Assembly (NCBI GenBank): GCA_022570795.1
Contig: JAKUDP010000004.1
Location: 1,178,001-1,242,000 of the forward strand
Direction: 5' to 3'
Length of the DNA: 64,000 nt
Origin: Sphaerulina vaccinii
Lineage: Eukaryota > Ascomycota > Dothideomycetes > Mycosphaerellales > Mycosphaerellaceae
Positions 11,125 to 21,737 of the stretch are shown here, in pieces. Position 1 is the stretch's first letter. Every line of letters begins with the position of its first letter. The notes under the pieces are model-generated. The model ran no database searches and was not told the origin of the DNA. It saw only the letters and a list, made by a program, of their open reading frames with translations. The position numbers and the translations under genes are program-made.

Positions 11125-11760
11125 CTATGCCAATTCCTCTTCCTCAAACTGCTTTATATCATCACACCTCTGTTTCTTGAACTCCTCATCCATATCATCC
11201 TTCAACAAGATCTCTCCAGGCTCATACCAACCCTCATCATCAGGAATATATTGCGAATCTTTACAAAACTCCTCAAAGTTCATGTTCGCAATGTCAAGAT
11301 TACACCACATCGCATAGATTCCATGCCAAGGTGCTCTTACTTTCTTGAAACCATCACCATTAGGTACATCCAGCTCTTCATCTTGGTGCATCGTCTCGCA
11401 CAAGATGATTGTCTCATCTCGAACGCCTTGCTCGTCGAGTACAAGGAACAAAGTTGGTGGGCTTGGTTCTGCTTCTGTGTCGTCTTCGACTGACCAGAGA
11501 CTTTCCTCGAGGCAGAAACTGGTGACATCAGATAATGCAGCGCCAGACCAGGGATTGTCCCAATTGTGAGGAGTGATTTCGCCTGGCTCTATCACATCAT
11601 TGTTGCGGTAGTCATATTGACTGTCTCTGGAGTCTCTTGTTGTTATGATGCGGAAGCGGTGATGAGAACCGAATTCGCGATCTTGCAGGTAAAGAAGAAG
11701 GCGGTTGACGACTTTATGGTCTGCATTGGGTGCTGTAATGAAAATAATGCCCGTAGACAT
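11125..11760 (-). CDS. DUF6924-like protein
   Basis: An open frame of 211 residues starts at 11760. The segment FLVLDEQGVRDE...MWCNLDIANMNFEEFC matches, from memory, the hallmark of DUF6924-type proteins (a core ending in a V..NL.IANMDFEEF block). The rest of the C-terminus is very acidic (DDMDEEFKKQRCDDIKQFEEEELA). DUF6924 is better known from bacteria and its function is unknown. The gene is convergent with the HET-like gene, with 34 bases between stop codons, and no intron is needed. An alternative is a lineage-specific protein with chance similarity. Confidence 0.6.
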   Translation of the reverse strand: MSTGIIFITAPNADHKVVNRLLLYLQDREFGSHHRFRIITTRDSRDSQYDYRNNDVIEPGEITPHNWDNPWSGAALSDVTSFCLEESLWSVEDDTEAEPSPPTLFLVLDEQGVRDETIILCETMHQDEELDVPNGDGFKKVRAPWHGIYAMWCNLDIANMNFEEFCKDSQYIPDDEGWYEPGEILLKDDMDEEFKKQRCDDIKQFEEEELA

Positions 11761-12042
11761 GGTTGTTGAGATGATGTGGACCTATGAACAAGGGGCGACT
11801 TACCTCTGTGCTTATATGGAGTGCATGAGATCGCCACTTGGTGCCTGGAATCTGCCTGCTTGGAGTGGAGACCTCTCAGGATCCTTCGCTGCTCTTGGCG
11901 TTGCTCGAATAGCGCATCTCCGTATATCGGAGCCAGGTCCATCATGAGCTAGCGCGCCAGAAGTGTTGGCCATATGAGGAGGTCGCTAGTAAGCTGAATT
12001 ATGAAGCATCGAGAGGATAGGTCTTACTTCGTTATTCATACC

Positions 12043-13401
12043 CTAAAAGACTTCCTCCTCAATCTCCCAATTGGCACATAACTCCCTATACCTCTTGCCA
12101 TACCCATCATGCCTCTTTCTGAACTCCGGTGCAGTCTTGATCTGATCCCTCCCAACTTGGTGTCGATGAGCAGCATCCGGACCATCAGCAACTCTCACAA
12201 ACCTCGCATAGGTCCACATCTCAGGCAAAGCTGTATGTTGCGTGAGACCTTGACCACCATACATCTGCATGCACTCATCTATGATCTTAGCAGCAGTTTC
12301 AGGCACCATGATCTTTGACTGTGCGATAGCGTAGCGGCCAGCTTTGTTCCCCTTGACGTCCATGGTATGTGCTGCGTTCATGACAATCAGACGCAGAGAA
12401 TCGAGTTCCATGCGCATAGTCGCGAGGCGTTCAATGTTACTATCGAACTCGCCGATCAATTTACCTCGAGGCTTCTTGCGCGGATCTGTGCAGCGTAGCA
12501 GCGCGAGTTCATATGCACGTTCTGTCTGGCCAATCAGACGCATGCAGTGATGAATTCTACCTGGACCGAGACGTCCTTGTGCGATCTCGAAGGCACGGCC
12601 TTCACCAAGAATGATGTTTTCCGCTGGGACACGAGCGTTGTCATAGATGTACTCTCCATGGCCCTCAGGTGCGTGGTCGTAGCCCATGATTGTGAGATTG
12701 CGGACCATGGTGAAGCCGGGAGTGTCTCGAGGCACGATCACCATGCTGTGTCGTTTCCAGGGGTCGGGATTGTTGGGGGAGCTACAGGCCATGAGAATGT
12801 AGAAGCCAAGCTCTTCGTTGTATTTGCAATTGCCGTATAGCTTCCTGCCGTTGATGATGAGCCAGTTCGGATCTTTGGGATCCTGGTCTATACGGCAACT
12901 GATCTGAGTCGCGTCTGAAGAGGCGACATCTGGTTCGGTCATGCTGTATGCGGAGAATGTCTCGCCATTCAACAATGGCTCCAACCACTTTTTCTTCTGC
13001 TCTTCATTGCAGTATTTCGCAAGCAGCTCCATGTTCCCAGTGTCTGGCGCATGGCAGTTGAGCGTCTGAGCTGCCCAGTAGCATCTTCCCATAATCTCTG
13101 CTGCACATGAGTACTCCAGGTTCGTGAGACCTGGCGAGTACTTCCCGAAGCTCTTTGGCAGGAACAAGTTGAATAGTCCCTCCTTCCTGGCACGGCTTCG
13201 TAGCTCTGTGATGAGCGGCGGCGTCTTCCAATTGCCATATTGCTTGAGCTGGGCTTTGAAGATTGGCTCAGCGGGAATGCATTCGTTTTCCACCCAGTCG
13301 TGGACGCGTTTGATGATATCTATGGCCTTCGATGAGAGCTTCTCTTGCACCCACGCTGGGATTCGTGCAAGAGCGGGATGATCGAACACATTGGACGCCA
13401 T
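12043..13401 (-). CDS. acyl-CoA dehydrogenase, ACAD10/11 type
   Basis: A single-exon frame of 452 residues starting at 13401 (MASNVFDHPALARIPAW). It shows a complete acyl-CoA dehydrogenase fold: the FAD/substrate segment AYSMTEPDVASSDATQI near residue 152, GRLGPGRIHHCMRLIGQTERA near residue 278, YGGQGLTQHTALPEMW near residue 379, and RVADGPDAAH near residue 400, the pattern typical of the ACAD10/11 branch. The enzyme would use FAD to oxidise acyl-CoA in mitochondria or peroxisomes. It lies divergent (456 bp) from the alpha/beta-hydrolase relic at 13858. With the kinase-like gene at 1132-2334 it would supply the two activities fused in animal ACAD10/11; that link is inference. Confidence 0.93.
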   Translation of the reverse strand: MASNVFDHPALARIPAWVQEKLSSKAIDIIKRVHDWVENECIPAEPIFKAQLKQYGNWKTPPLITELRSRARKEGLFNLFLPKSFGKYSPGLTNLEYSCAAEIMGRCYWAAQTLNCHAPDTGNMELLAKYCNEEQKKKWLEPLLNGETFSAYSMTEPDVASSDATQISCRIDQDPKDPNWLIINGRKLYGNCKYNEELGFYILMACSSPNNPDPWKRHSMVIVPRDTPGFTMVRNLTIMGYDHAPEGHGEYIYDNARVPAENIILGEGRAFEIAQGRLGPGRIHHCMRLIGQTERAYELALLRCTDPRKKPRGKLIGEFDSNIERLATMRMELDSLRLIVMNAAHTMDVKGNKAGRYAIAQSKIMVPETAAKIIDECMQMYGGQGLTQHTALPEMWTYARFVRVADGPDAAHRHQVGRDQIKTAPEFRKRHDGYGKRYRELCANWEIEEEVF

Positions 13402-13857
13402 GTCTGCTGCGGTCTTCGTGTGAGGTCGAGTAAGCTTTCCTACCTTGGTGATGAGTATCAGATCTTTCTACAGCATATCGTCTGCCATGGCAAAGACGGC
13501 TTGTTGTCAGCATGGTCGTGTCGTGTCCATACCGAGGGTAAGCCAGAAGTTGGAAGCAGGGAAGGTGAATACCAAGAACTCGGAGCAGGAGAAACATATT
13601 CACCTAGCTCATATATCATGTCAGCCAACCAGGCTAAACCTCCTCACTCCGTCACCACTTCCTTGTTGTACCACTCTTTAGTATCCTAAGTACCACAGAG
13701 ATGGTGTGCTACTGACCCCTCGTATGAGACCAGTCCATATGAAGACAGCTGCAGCAACTACGTATTTTCTTCCAGGTAGGTATGCTGAGCTCCAGTTCCC
13801 AGCTGTTCTCACAATGGCCTTCCTGTTCTCTTCGATCTTCGGTCAAGAAGATCAAAC
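13402..13857. other. divergent promoter region (dehydrogenase / hydrolase)
   Basis: A 456-bp region between divergent starts. Short frames exist but none is supported. Confidence 0.45.
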
Positions 13858-15028
13858 ATGGGAGATCATGCAGTCTTCCGTCCAGAGTGGCTTGCAGTAT
13901 GGATATCTTCGAAGAATTTCTCGAGATGAGGTTATTACTGATGTGATGAATGTAGTTCGAAAAAGAGCTAGGCTTTCGACCTCTGCTCCTCGGTCCTACC
14001 TATGAAGATTTGCTCGAACAGTACAAGCGAAACCTCTTCAAGATTATCAAAAAGTATGGCATTCCGCAGCCAGATAGCGACGTGAAATGCTCGGAGCGAA
14101 CCACTTCGTCTGGTGTACGTCTGAAGACATATCGACCTCGGAACCTCAAGCACGGACAGCCTATAGTATGCTACTTTCATGGCGGTGGCCTTGTTCTTGG
14201 GACTGTAGAGGAAGACGATGCTATTGTATGTCGATACGCCAAAGATACTGGACTCCTCTTTGTGAGTGTCGACTACCGCCTTGCGCCAAAGGATCCATAT
14301 CCCGCAGGATTTGGAGATGCCATTGAAGGCGCAGAGTGGTGTGTTCGTCATGCCGAGGAGCTCGAAGCGATGCCTGGCAAAGTTGTGCTAATGGGCGTCT
14401 CTGCTGGAGCGACACTGGCAATAGCTGTGGCACTGCATCTCATCTCGCACAGGAAGCTCAAACAAGTGCAGGGTGTTGTAGCCTGTCAGCCAGGAACTAT
14501 ACATCCGGGAGCGGTTCCGGGAGAGATTCAGCACAAGTACAAGAGCTTGATGGAACATGACGGGCGTTCTTTGTACACAACAGCTGCCTTGATGGCAATG
14601 CATGGTATGTGGATGATTGCTGAAGGTTGCACAGAACCAAGCTCACACGATTGCGAGACTTACATGACGCTCCGAACACCGACACATTTGTCTTCCCAGC
14701 CTTTTCGCGACTTCTGAGGAAATTGCCTTGCGTCTATCTCTCGGCGTGCGAAGTCGATACTTTACGGGATGATGCCCGCATATTCAAGGATGAGCTTGAC
14801 GATGATCAGTAAGCACGACTCTCCAGACTTTGTACTCATGTGGCCTGACGCAGAATCCTTAGTGTGCTCTACAAGTATGATGAATACTCCGGCCTGCCAC
14901 ACAACTTCTTTGCCTACCCATCGGCACATCTCAAGAGCATTCGAGAAGAATATTTCAGGAAGACAGCTGCCGGGATTACGTTTGTTGTAGACTCGGTTCC
15001 TGGCAATGATTCGCCAATTCTTAGCTGA
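13858..15028 (+). pseudogene. alpha/beta hydrolase (HSL-like) with one-base frameshift
   Basis: Three exons (13858-13896, 13956-14808, 14863-15028) with 59- and 54-bp introns give a protein of 352 residues starting MGDHAVFRPEWLAFEKELGF once a single frame break is allowed for. Family landmarks are the oxyanion motif HGGGLVLG, the nucleophile motif GVSAGA, the acidic residue region ACEVDTLRDDA and the histidine region GLPHNFFAYPS. The break lies at about 14640-14665, between CTEPSS and DAPNTDTFV; exon 2 is 853 nt, one base short of the phase required by exon 3. No intron fits. Asp and His of the triad fall after the break, so the product would be inactive if the lesion is real. Confidence 0.82.
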
Positions 15029-15402
15029 TACGGAAATAGCAATATGTTGACCAAATGATCTCTTGCCATCTGCGCACCGCTTATGCAGGAAGTCGAGAAT
15101 AAGCTGATGATGACAGTTCAGTGTCTTGCCAGTGACTGCTGACCATGCGCCCACGCGACGGCTTGACACAATCCACAATTATGCGGATCAAGAGAACGCA
15201 CCACCCACAGGTACTGCGGTTGCCTGAGACAAAATGGGAGTGTTGCCATGACATCTCGACCCAGCGGAAGTCACTGGTCACTGAAGCAACATTCACCTGC
15301 AGCCAAGGCAACCGCGTACGTGTGTCATCAAACACAAAACGAAAGTCGTTACATCCACATCCTGCACTCTACATCGCGAGAGCCGACTCGTCAGGGCGCA
15401 GC
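15029..15402. other. intergenic, no gene seen
   Basis: 3' flank of the hydrolase relic and 5' flank of the F-box gene. Frames here are short and unsupported. Confidence 0.4.
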
Positions 15403-16356
15403 ATGGCCACTCAAGCCGTCTTCAATACCGCCGAGCTCCTGGAAGTGATTCTACTTCTACTTCCGACCCGCAGCTTGTTGACGTGTCAAAGAGTCTCCCG
15501 GACTTCCAAAGCTACCATCGACGATTCTCCCGCCCTACAGCGTGCGCTATTTTTTCTTCCAGGAACAGCAGAAGATGTTGACCACGACCAGGTAAGTACG
15601 CACTAGTCCGATGCATGTCGCCTATCAAGGGCGGGACTCGATGAATCCACTGTAACGACCAGTCTGCAAACTCAGCAGACACTTGCTCACATACTTATGT
15701 TATGTCTGCAGTATACCTACAAGTGGCCATGGTCACTCACTTCGACTCCACGCAGGCCTAAAACTACGGTCGTGCAAGGAGACTACTACGTGACCACGGT
15801 GTACCCGTATTATCTGGACTCGGAAGAAGCAACTGCAAATATCCCAGCCTTGATGCTGCCAGAATCTGCTCGAAAGACTGGCGTCGCAATCAACCCGCTC
15901 CTCGTTCCAGGGGGTACAGCAGGACGTTGCCTACATCAGGAACAGCCACGGATTGATTGTTCAACATCACAAGAAGCAAGATTCTTTCCATGGCTCATCA
16001 ACGTGTCCGAGGATGCATCTTGCCGACGCATGTACATCAGTCAGCCACCTCTTTCCTTCAAGAACGTCTATGCCACGACAAAGTGGCCCGTAGAACCGAA
16101 TCGCTATTTCTGGACGACCAATTTCAGTCAGAAGGGTTCAAAGCTATTCGGCGATATTCAGTTACAAGCTCTTGAAGGACGTCAACGAAATCGGCTAGAG
16201 CCTAGACCAGGCGACTACGAAGCAACCGATAGTTGGCATTGGTGGGAGTTCATGCTAGCTCGTGGGACCGACTTCGAAAGTGAGATGGATGCCAGATCAC
16301 TTAGGCAACTCCTCGCGCATGATCCCCCTCGCCGAATGATGCCACCAAGTTCGTGA
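15403..16356 (+). CDS. F-box protein
   Basis: Two exons (15403-15591 and 15712-16356) with a 120-bp intron encode 277 residues. The first 50 residues form an F-box: VFNTAELLEVILLLLPTRSLLTCQRVSRTSKATIDDSPALQRALFF in outline, with the Leu-rich helix and the SR/TSKATI block. The rest is a fungal-type variable domain with many aromatic residues (YKWPWSLT, WHWWEFMLARG). F-box proteins recruit substrates to SCF ubiquitin ligases through Skp1. A GTGAGT donor just before the stop codon and a possible 41-bp intron would extend the C-terminus by about 38 residues (VPDPDGSQVDG...), but that intron is shorter than any other in the window, so I keep the simpler model. Confidence 0.72.
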
Positions 16357-17577
16357 GTCGGAGTTGTACTTGAATCTGTTTCACAACGCTAAGAGAGGAC
16401 AGGACATTAGTTCCTGATCCAGATGGAAGTCAAGTGGATGGCCGATTGCAGAGAGTGGAGAGGAAGAATGGCTGGCCTCAACGAGTTGCGAGTGCTCTGG
16501 CGAACCTAAATTCAGTTCAGTGAGACGAAACGATTGTGCATAGCCTTGGATGTTGGACCTACCCGGGAGGGCATCGTAGACGATGGTACCAGACAACACC
16601 GGTAGCTTTGATCTGATGGAGACCGCACTGTGGAGAGTCTTACAGCACGAGTCAAGGTTTGGCGTTGGGTCCTGGGAGATGAGACCAGTAACAGAAACTC
16701 GTCAGCTGTGGCTCTACGGAATACGATACCGATACTATATCATATACCTTATTGACTTCCGGCGGCTGCCGCCCATTAGAGCGATTCCCTACTTCACTCC
16801 TACTGCTATCATCTCCCACATGACAGCATTGAGCGACTCCTTGCCACTTCGATCACGGTGCAATACGATCGCGATGGCCACGATGACTTGGGATGGTCCC
16901 TTCAGGGACCTGGACCCGCTCACACTCAAGACCATCGTGCAGATCCAGCTCGAAGATAGCCAACAACTGGCTACAAATAGTAAAGGAAAGCAGCGGTGTC
17001 TTGTCGTCGCGTTCTACGAACTTCAGAACTTCATATTTCGAACAAGACCTTCCGACACCATTTGAGCCACCTTCCACGCCTCGCATTACTTCGCACGACT
17101 GCTGGAACTCAAGACAATATACACACGCTGAACCTCTCGCAATTTGGATACCACAACTGCCATGGTCGCCGCGCTGGCCGCTGGCGACCTGTCAGGTTGC
17201 ACAACACGCAGAATTTGCCTATCCTTGCACGTTTCAGAACAACACTTTGAGCTAGTTCTACCGACATGCTGCCTTACACTGGAGGCTTCTCTCTGCTCAC
17301 CAACTACGCCGCTCCGCTTCCTCTGGCTCCTTGACCGTACATCTCGCTGCCGCCAAAGAAACCACTACGAACTCCGCCTTCTCGAGTTGAGAACTCCACT
17401 CCGCTGGTCACGACGACCACTACTCGCACTCCGCCTTCGCTCGCAACGCACCGCATCTAGCATACTCTCTGCCGGCCGCACTGCTTCGCGCTCTCTCAAC
17501 CAGACACCTCGACCACTCGTCCGCTTGCCTCTCGCTTCGCTGCCACGAACAACTCCGCCCTCCGCCTCTCCGTCACC
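16357..17577. other. intergenic, no supported gene
   Basis: A 160-codon frame at 16583-17065 lacks recognisable features and is not called. The last 150 bases before 17578 are C/T-rich with repeated CTCCGCC-like words, typical of a fungal 5' UTR. Confidence 0.4.
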
Positions 17578-18141
17578 ATGGTATCCAATCGAGAACTTGA
17601 GCTTGGATGGCAAGTCACCAAGCTGCAAGATAAGATAAGGAACTACGCCTACGACTTCGACGCTTTCGTGGAGTATGTTGATGCTCAACAGAGTGACATT
17701 ACCATGCTCCTAGCCCTGCTGGAACAACAAGACATTCGCTTGAATGATCCTTCCCTCCGCCTCTCTCTTTGGTCCGCTCGGTACCCCATGCCAACTGCGC
17801 CAATCTCGCCGTACGACGACAACTTCGATGATGAGGACTTCTTTGAGTCTGCGGATGAAGAAGAAGAGCCTCTGTGGCCAGAAGATACTCCACCGCACAT
17901 CATCGCTGGCTTCTCGAAACACGACTACGACATTCTCCTTGCGCACTCCGAACCAGTACCTTCCGAAGACGAAGAACCTGACCGCGCCGCTCACCTCGCA
18001 GCCATGAACTCCGCCTCCGCCTCCGCCGAAGACGCAGACATTGACCGCGCTGTACACATCGCAATGATGAACTCCGCCGCCGATGAACCACGAGAACCAC
18101 GACAACGCAGCATGTTCGACATCTATAACGAGCCCGTATAA
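17578..18141 (+). CDS. acidic protein with internal DRAxHxAxMNSA repeat
   Basis: Single-exon frame of 187 residues. The N-terminal 60 residues look helical (ELGWQVTKLQDKIRNYAYDFDAFVEYV), followed by very acidic stretches (DDNFDDEDFFESADEEEE). Near the C-terminus two copies of a motif of about 22 residues occur in tandem (PDRAAHLAAMNSAS and IDRAVHIAMMNSAA). I know of no domain. The gene is preceded by a pyrimidine-rich leader and ends 120 bases before the DUF7730-like fragment. Probably a lineage-specific hypothetical protein; the opposite strand also reads open here, which lowers confidence a little. Confidence 0.55.
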   Translation: MVSNRELELGWQVTKLQDKIRNYAYDFDAFVEYVDAQQSDITMLLALLEQQDIRLNDPSLRLSLWSARYPMPTAPISPYDDNFDDEDFFESADEEEEPLWPEDTPPHIIAGFSKHDYDILLAHSEPVPSEDEEPDRAAHLAAMNSASASAEDADIDRAVHIAMMNSAADEPREPRQRSMFDIYNEPV

Positions 18142-18143
18142 AA
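18137..18143 (+). promoter_or_regulatory. TATA box candidate
   Basis: TATAAAA overlaps the stop codon of the acidic protein and lies 118 bases before the ATG of the DUF7730-like fragment at 18261, so it could still drive that fragment. Confidence 0.3.
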
Positions 18144-18260
18144 CCACTCCGACTGCTATTCTCGCGCCTTACTCGCTTCTCCGCCCACACACTCCGCCGC
18201 CCTCGCCAGGGCTTCCACCGCTGAATCTTTCCTCCTTTCCTCTTATAACAACATCTAACT

Positions 18261-18658
18261 ATGGCAGAGATGGCGCGCAAATTTCGTCGCCTAAAAGACA
18301 TACTGAAGCCGGGAGTGAAGCTAGGAGTGATTGTAGACACCAAGATCGAGGCAGCGTAAGTCTCGAGTTCTGGCAACTCAATTCCTTGTCGCACAACACC
18401 AACATATGCCCACTGCTGTTAGCGCTCTCGCCAGAGGTTCGGAATCGCATCTATAGATATGCTCTCGGCGATCGCACCATCCACGTTGGAGACGTGGACC
18501 GCTACTCTCACCGGTTCTACTACCGCCTCTGCCACGCTAATAGCGACTATAAGACGTCGAGTGTGTACGAGCAAGCTCACTCTGGCTGCATCGCGGCAGG
18601 AACTAGTAAGTGTTGTCTTCGCATGCTAACAGATATCTTAACATTCGCGAAGACATAA
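18261..18658 (+). pseudogene. truncated DUF7730-like gene (paralogue 1 of 3)
   Basis: Closely related to the intact gene at 21738-22960. Retained parts: exon 1 (MAEMARKF...GVIVDTKIEAA) with its GTAAGT donor at 18356, a remnant of intron 1, exon 2 (NICPLLLALSPEVRNRIYRYALGDRTIHVGDV in outline) and the start of intron 2 up to GCGAAGACATAA. Relative to paralogue 2, most of intron 1 is deleted, including about 20 bases carrying the branch point and acceptor, so exons 1 and 2 can no longer be joined in frame. The third exon (with CRQIH) is missing; sequence after 18658 belongs to the RBR gene. The family shares a predicted fold with F-box-associated fungal proteins; its role is unknown. Confidence 0.8.
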
Positions 18659-18679
18659 CCGCGCGATCCCAACTGTCCA

Positions 18680-20070
18680 ATGCAGGCCTTGGACAACGCT
18701 GGTGTCACTGCATTGGAGACTGCTGTCACCGCGCAGAGTCATGATTCGCAAGAGACAGTTCGCAAAAACATCTGGGAAGATCAAGAGATGCTGGATAAAG
18801 TGACCGCACTCTACATGAAAGCGCCAGACTTGGCGGAAGAGCGTGATGATGAGGACTCAGATTGCACAGTTGTGGCAGAGTCATCAGCATGGGCGTCATC
18901 TCGTAGAACGAAGCGGAAGCGTGATTTTGAGCAGAAAGTATGCGTTGCCTGCGCAGACTCTTTAGCCTTCTACGGTGTCGCTCGCGCACCGTGTGGCCAC
19001 GAATACTGTCGCCCATGTCTGGAGAATCCATTCACTCTTGCAATGAAGGATGAAACCATGTTTCCTCCTCGTTGCGATGGAAAGGAAATACCACTGGATG
19101 TGGTGCGTATCTTTCTGTCGAGCGAGATCGCGAAAGAGTTTGAGACGATGTACGTTGAGCTCAGCACTGAAAACCGAACGTACTGCCATGAGCGGACATG
19201 CGCGACCTTCATTCCTGATTCCGCGACTGGAGGAGATATGGCAATATGTCCTCGGTGTGACAAGACGACATGTCGCTCGTGTAAGAGTCCGTCACACTCA
19301 GGAGACTGTCCAAACGACGAGGCTCTTCAACAGTTACTCGAGACTGCCAACGGAAGTCAATGGCAGCGATGCTACCAATGCAGCCGCATAGTTGAGCTTG
19401 AAAGTGGTTGCAACCACATGAGGTATGTTAATCGATCGAAGAGCGAAGCTGCGACCTAATCTTAAAATCTAGTTGTCCATGTGGTGGTGAGTTCTGCTAC
19501 ACCGGCGGCGCCCAATGGGTACCAAGAGCTTGCAATTGTCCCATGTGGAATGAAGATCGTTTGGTTGCCAGAGCTACACAGCTCATCGATCGCGATCCAA
19601 GACGTCGTCTCTTCCGGCCACAGCACGTTGAGCATGCTCAGCCTGCTACACGTCCGACCACGCCAGAGCCAGCCAGCAAGAAGAGAAGGTTATCCGTGTC
19701 CTCTTCGCATATTGTGAATACGCAGTCTAGTACAACAGTACCAGACTCGGCTTTGAGAGATGACATCTTCGAACATTCTCATTGGGAGCCTGACTGGGAG
19801 AGTGACAATGAAGAACCACCGCAGATTGTCAAAGAGATTGTCGATCTTACTTCGACACCAGACCTGGAAACAGCCACCATGCGCAATACGCGCATTGCTG
19901 AAGCGATGGAAACTCTTCGTGGCATGGATCCCTGTGATCATGAGAGATGGCGTTTCGTGAGAGGAAGGCAACCTTGCGAAGAGTGTCATCAGGTGAAGAA
20001 GAAGTATGTCTTCGAATGTCCACATTGTCATTTGCAGGCTTGCAATGACTGTCGAAGGAACAGGTTGTGA
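18680..20070 (+). CDS. RBR-type E3 ubiquitin ligase (RING-IBR-RING)
   Basis: Two exons (18680-19422 and 19473-20070; 50-bp intron) encode 446 residues. RING1 begins at Cys88 (CVACADSLAFYGVARAPCGHEYCRPCL), an in-between-RING region follows (RTYCHERTCATFI...CPRCDKTTCRSCKSPSHSGDC), and RING2 is WQRCYQCSRIVELESGCNHM/SCPCGGEFCY, with predicted catalytic Cys244 in GCNHM. A late Cys-rich block (CEECHQVKKKYVFECPHCHLQACNDC) closes the protein. RBR enzymes form a ubiquitin thioester on the RING2 cysteine. Fungal relatives usually have a longer N-terminal region; here the preserved part starts immediately after the broken DUF7730-like fragment, so the 5' end may have been lost by rearrangement. Splicing from the upstream fragment would not keep frame. 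Convergent with the MYND gene. Confidence 0.88.
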
Positions 20071-20195
20071 GTCTTTGAGCACGAGATATCTACGAGGGCT
20101 CTATTCACTTGCGACGTGGACTTCCGCTGCCAATTTGTCCATGCCCGTTTCATATCTCTGTCTTACCTCTCTTCGACTCATACTACCGACTGGAC

Positions 20196-20906
20196 CTAGG
20201 CCTCCCTGCAAACCTCCCTGTGACCACTACGCCGATCGATCAATTGGCACTCCTTGCTGCAGTACTTAGCTACTCGGCACTTCCCGCACTCAAGCAACTT
20301 GCTGCCATTCGGCTGCGACGCAGCACCGCACTGTGCACAGACAAGCCCCGCCATCTTCTGGACTTCCTCCTTGAGCCCAGCGATCTCTTTAGTACCTTTC
20401 TTCTTCGAAGCCAACGCCTTTCCGATCTTCTTGACCGCAAATTCTGTTTTCGAGACTTCTTCGAAGATCTCGAACCAGATCTTCCCCTTCTCCTCCCCAT
20501 CAGCAGCCTCTTCATAGGCTTTGGATTTCATCTCCAGCCACTTCTGTCTGTCCTCTGGACTCATTCCAACATATTCGCCCGCCTCTTTCTGGGCTCCTTT
20601 GATTTTGTTGCCTGCCTTTGTGTCTCGAATGGCCTCAGCGAGGAGACCATTATCAGCCGTGACTTCTCTGATCTCGACCTCCAGGTGACGGATACCCTCC
20701 CGCAACTCAGCCTCATTTATGTATTGCATGCTGGAGTACTGTCCTATGATAATCTCATCGTTGATCGGAGTAACCAGGTCACTGCTGATGCCGAGGGCTG
20801 GAGCGCGGTCAATGTCGACGTAGCGTTCTCCTTAGAGCTTGGAGATGATAACAAGCTTACCCATGAGCTGATCGCGAAGTTCGATCACCCTGCTGAAGTC
20901 AGACAT
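20196..20906 (-). CDS. MYND-type zinc finger protein
   Basis: Two exons (20906-20861 and 20743-20196; 117-bp intron) give 197 residues, beginning MSDFSRVIELRDQLMGQYSS. Residues 20-140 are charged and helical, probably coiled coil. The C-terminal 45 residues form a MYND finger: CAQCGAA, then CGKCRVAKYCSKECQ and a terminal H...C pair (GHREVC). MYND fingers mediate protein-protein contacts. The 3' end faces the RBR gene with 125 bases between. Splice phases agree and no lesion is seen. Confidence 0.83.
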
Positions 20907-21737
20907 GGCATGGGTTGCTGAGCTCTCCTATGCTAGGGAGATCTGTGTACTGTCGCTGTGTGAGAGCGAGATTATACATACATACTATGCCATCTGGGAA
21001 TCATATGATTGCGAAGCAAACTGCTCGCCTTTGTCGAGAATGACATCGAGAGCTTCTAGACCTTCAACAGTCTCTAGCATTCGCAAGAAGCCAGGAGATG
21101 ATTTTTGTTCGAGCGTCGTCGAATCACACTTCTAGAGGATGCTATCGTACACTCTGAGTGTGGTACTCCAACGAAGTCCATGGCATTCAAATCAGCAAAA
21201 GTAGTCAAATTCTCCAAAAATGACAAAATTGAGAAAGGCAGGAGCACAACATCAATCACGAATCGAACTCGAGACCATTGCAAACAGAGCTCAGAATTGC
21301 AAAAAAAGAGTAAAGGGATGGTCTCTCCATAGAGATTATGAGACTGAGTCCCAATATGAACGAAGTCATACAAACGATGTGGATGATCCAGCTATTGTCC
21401 CTGAGAGATGGCGGAATCTTTTCGACTTATAAAGGCTGCTCGAGGCTGGGAGGTGCTCTTGCAGAAGTTGTGGTGACTTCCCGGTGGGGTGGTGACTTCC
21501 TGCAACAGGTGGTGGATGGTAGCTGCCATAGAGAGGAAGGACAACATGGAAGGGCCGATGACTTGTGTACGGCTGCGTGGATTATACCGAGAGCCAGAGA
21601 TACCTTGGGTGTGAAAACGACACTCTTAATCATTCTCCATTGCTACGCGCAAAGGATCTGCGCGACTCGGCTCCGCTTTGAGCAGCGTAGTAAACAGGTC
21701 AAAGCTGGAGAGGCGGCAACGACCATTTCCATCGACC
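20907..21737. other. intergenic, no gene seen
   Basis: About 830 bases upstream of the MYND gene and downstream of the DUF7730-like paralogue 2. Several frames of 60-145 codons overlap, none convincing. Confidence 0.4.

Noticed and set aside
16583..17065. 160-codon plus-strand frame
   Set aside because: No recognisable domain, odd composition, and no intron or promoter support; likely chance.
18606..18687. Chimeric splicing from the DUF7730-like fragment into the RBR gene
   Set aside because: The donor is phase 1 and the acceptor before GCCTTGG is phase 0, so the join would be out of frame.
20109..20921. 270-codon plus-strand frame
   Set aside because: It is the opposite-strand shadow of the MYND gene, which has clear zinc-finger residues and matching splice sites.
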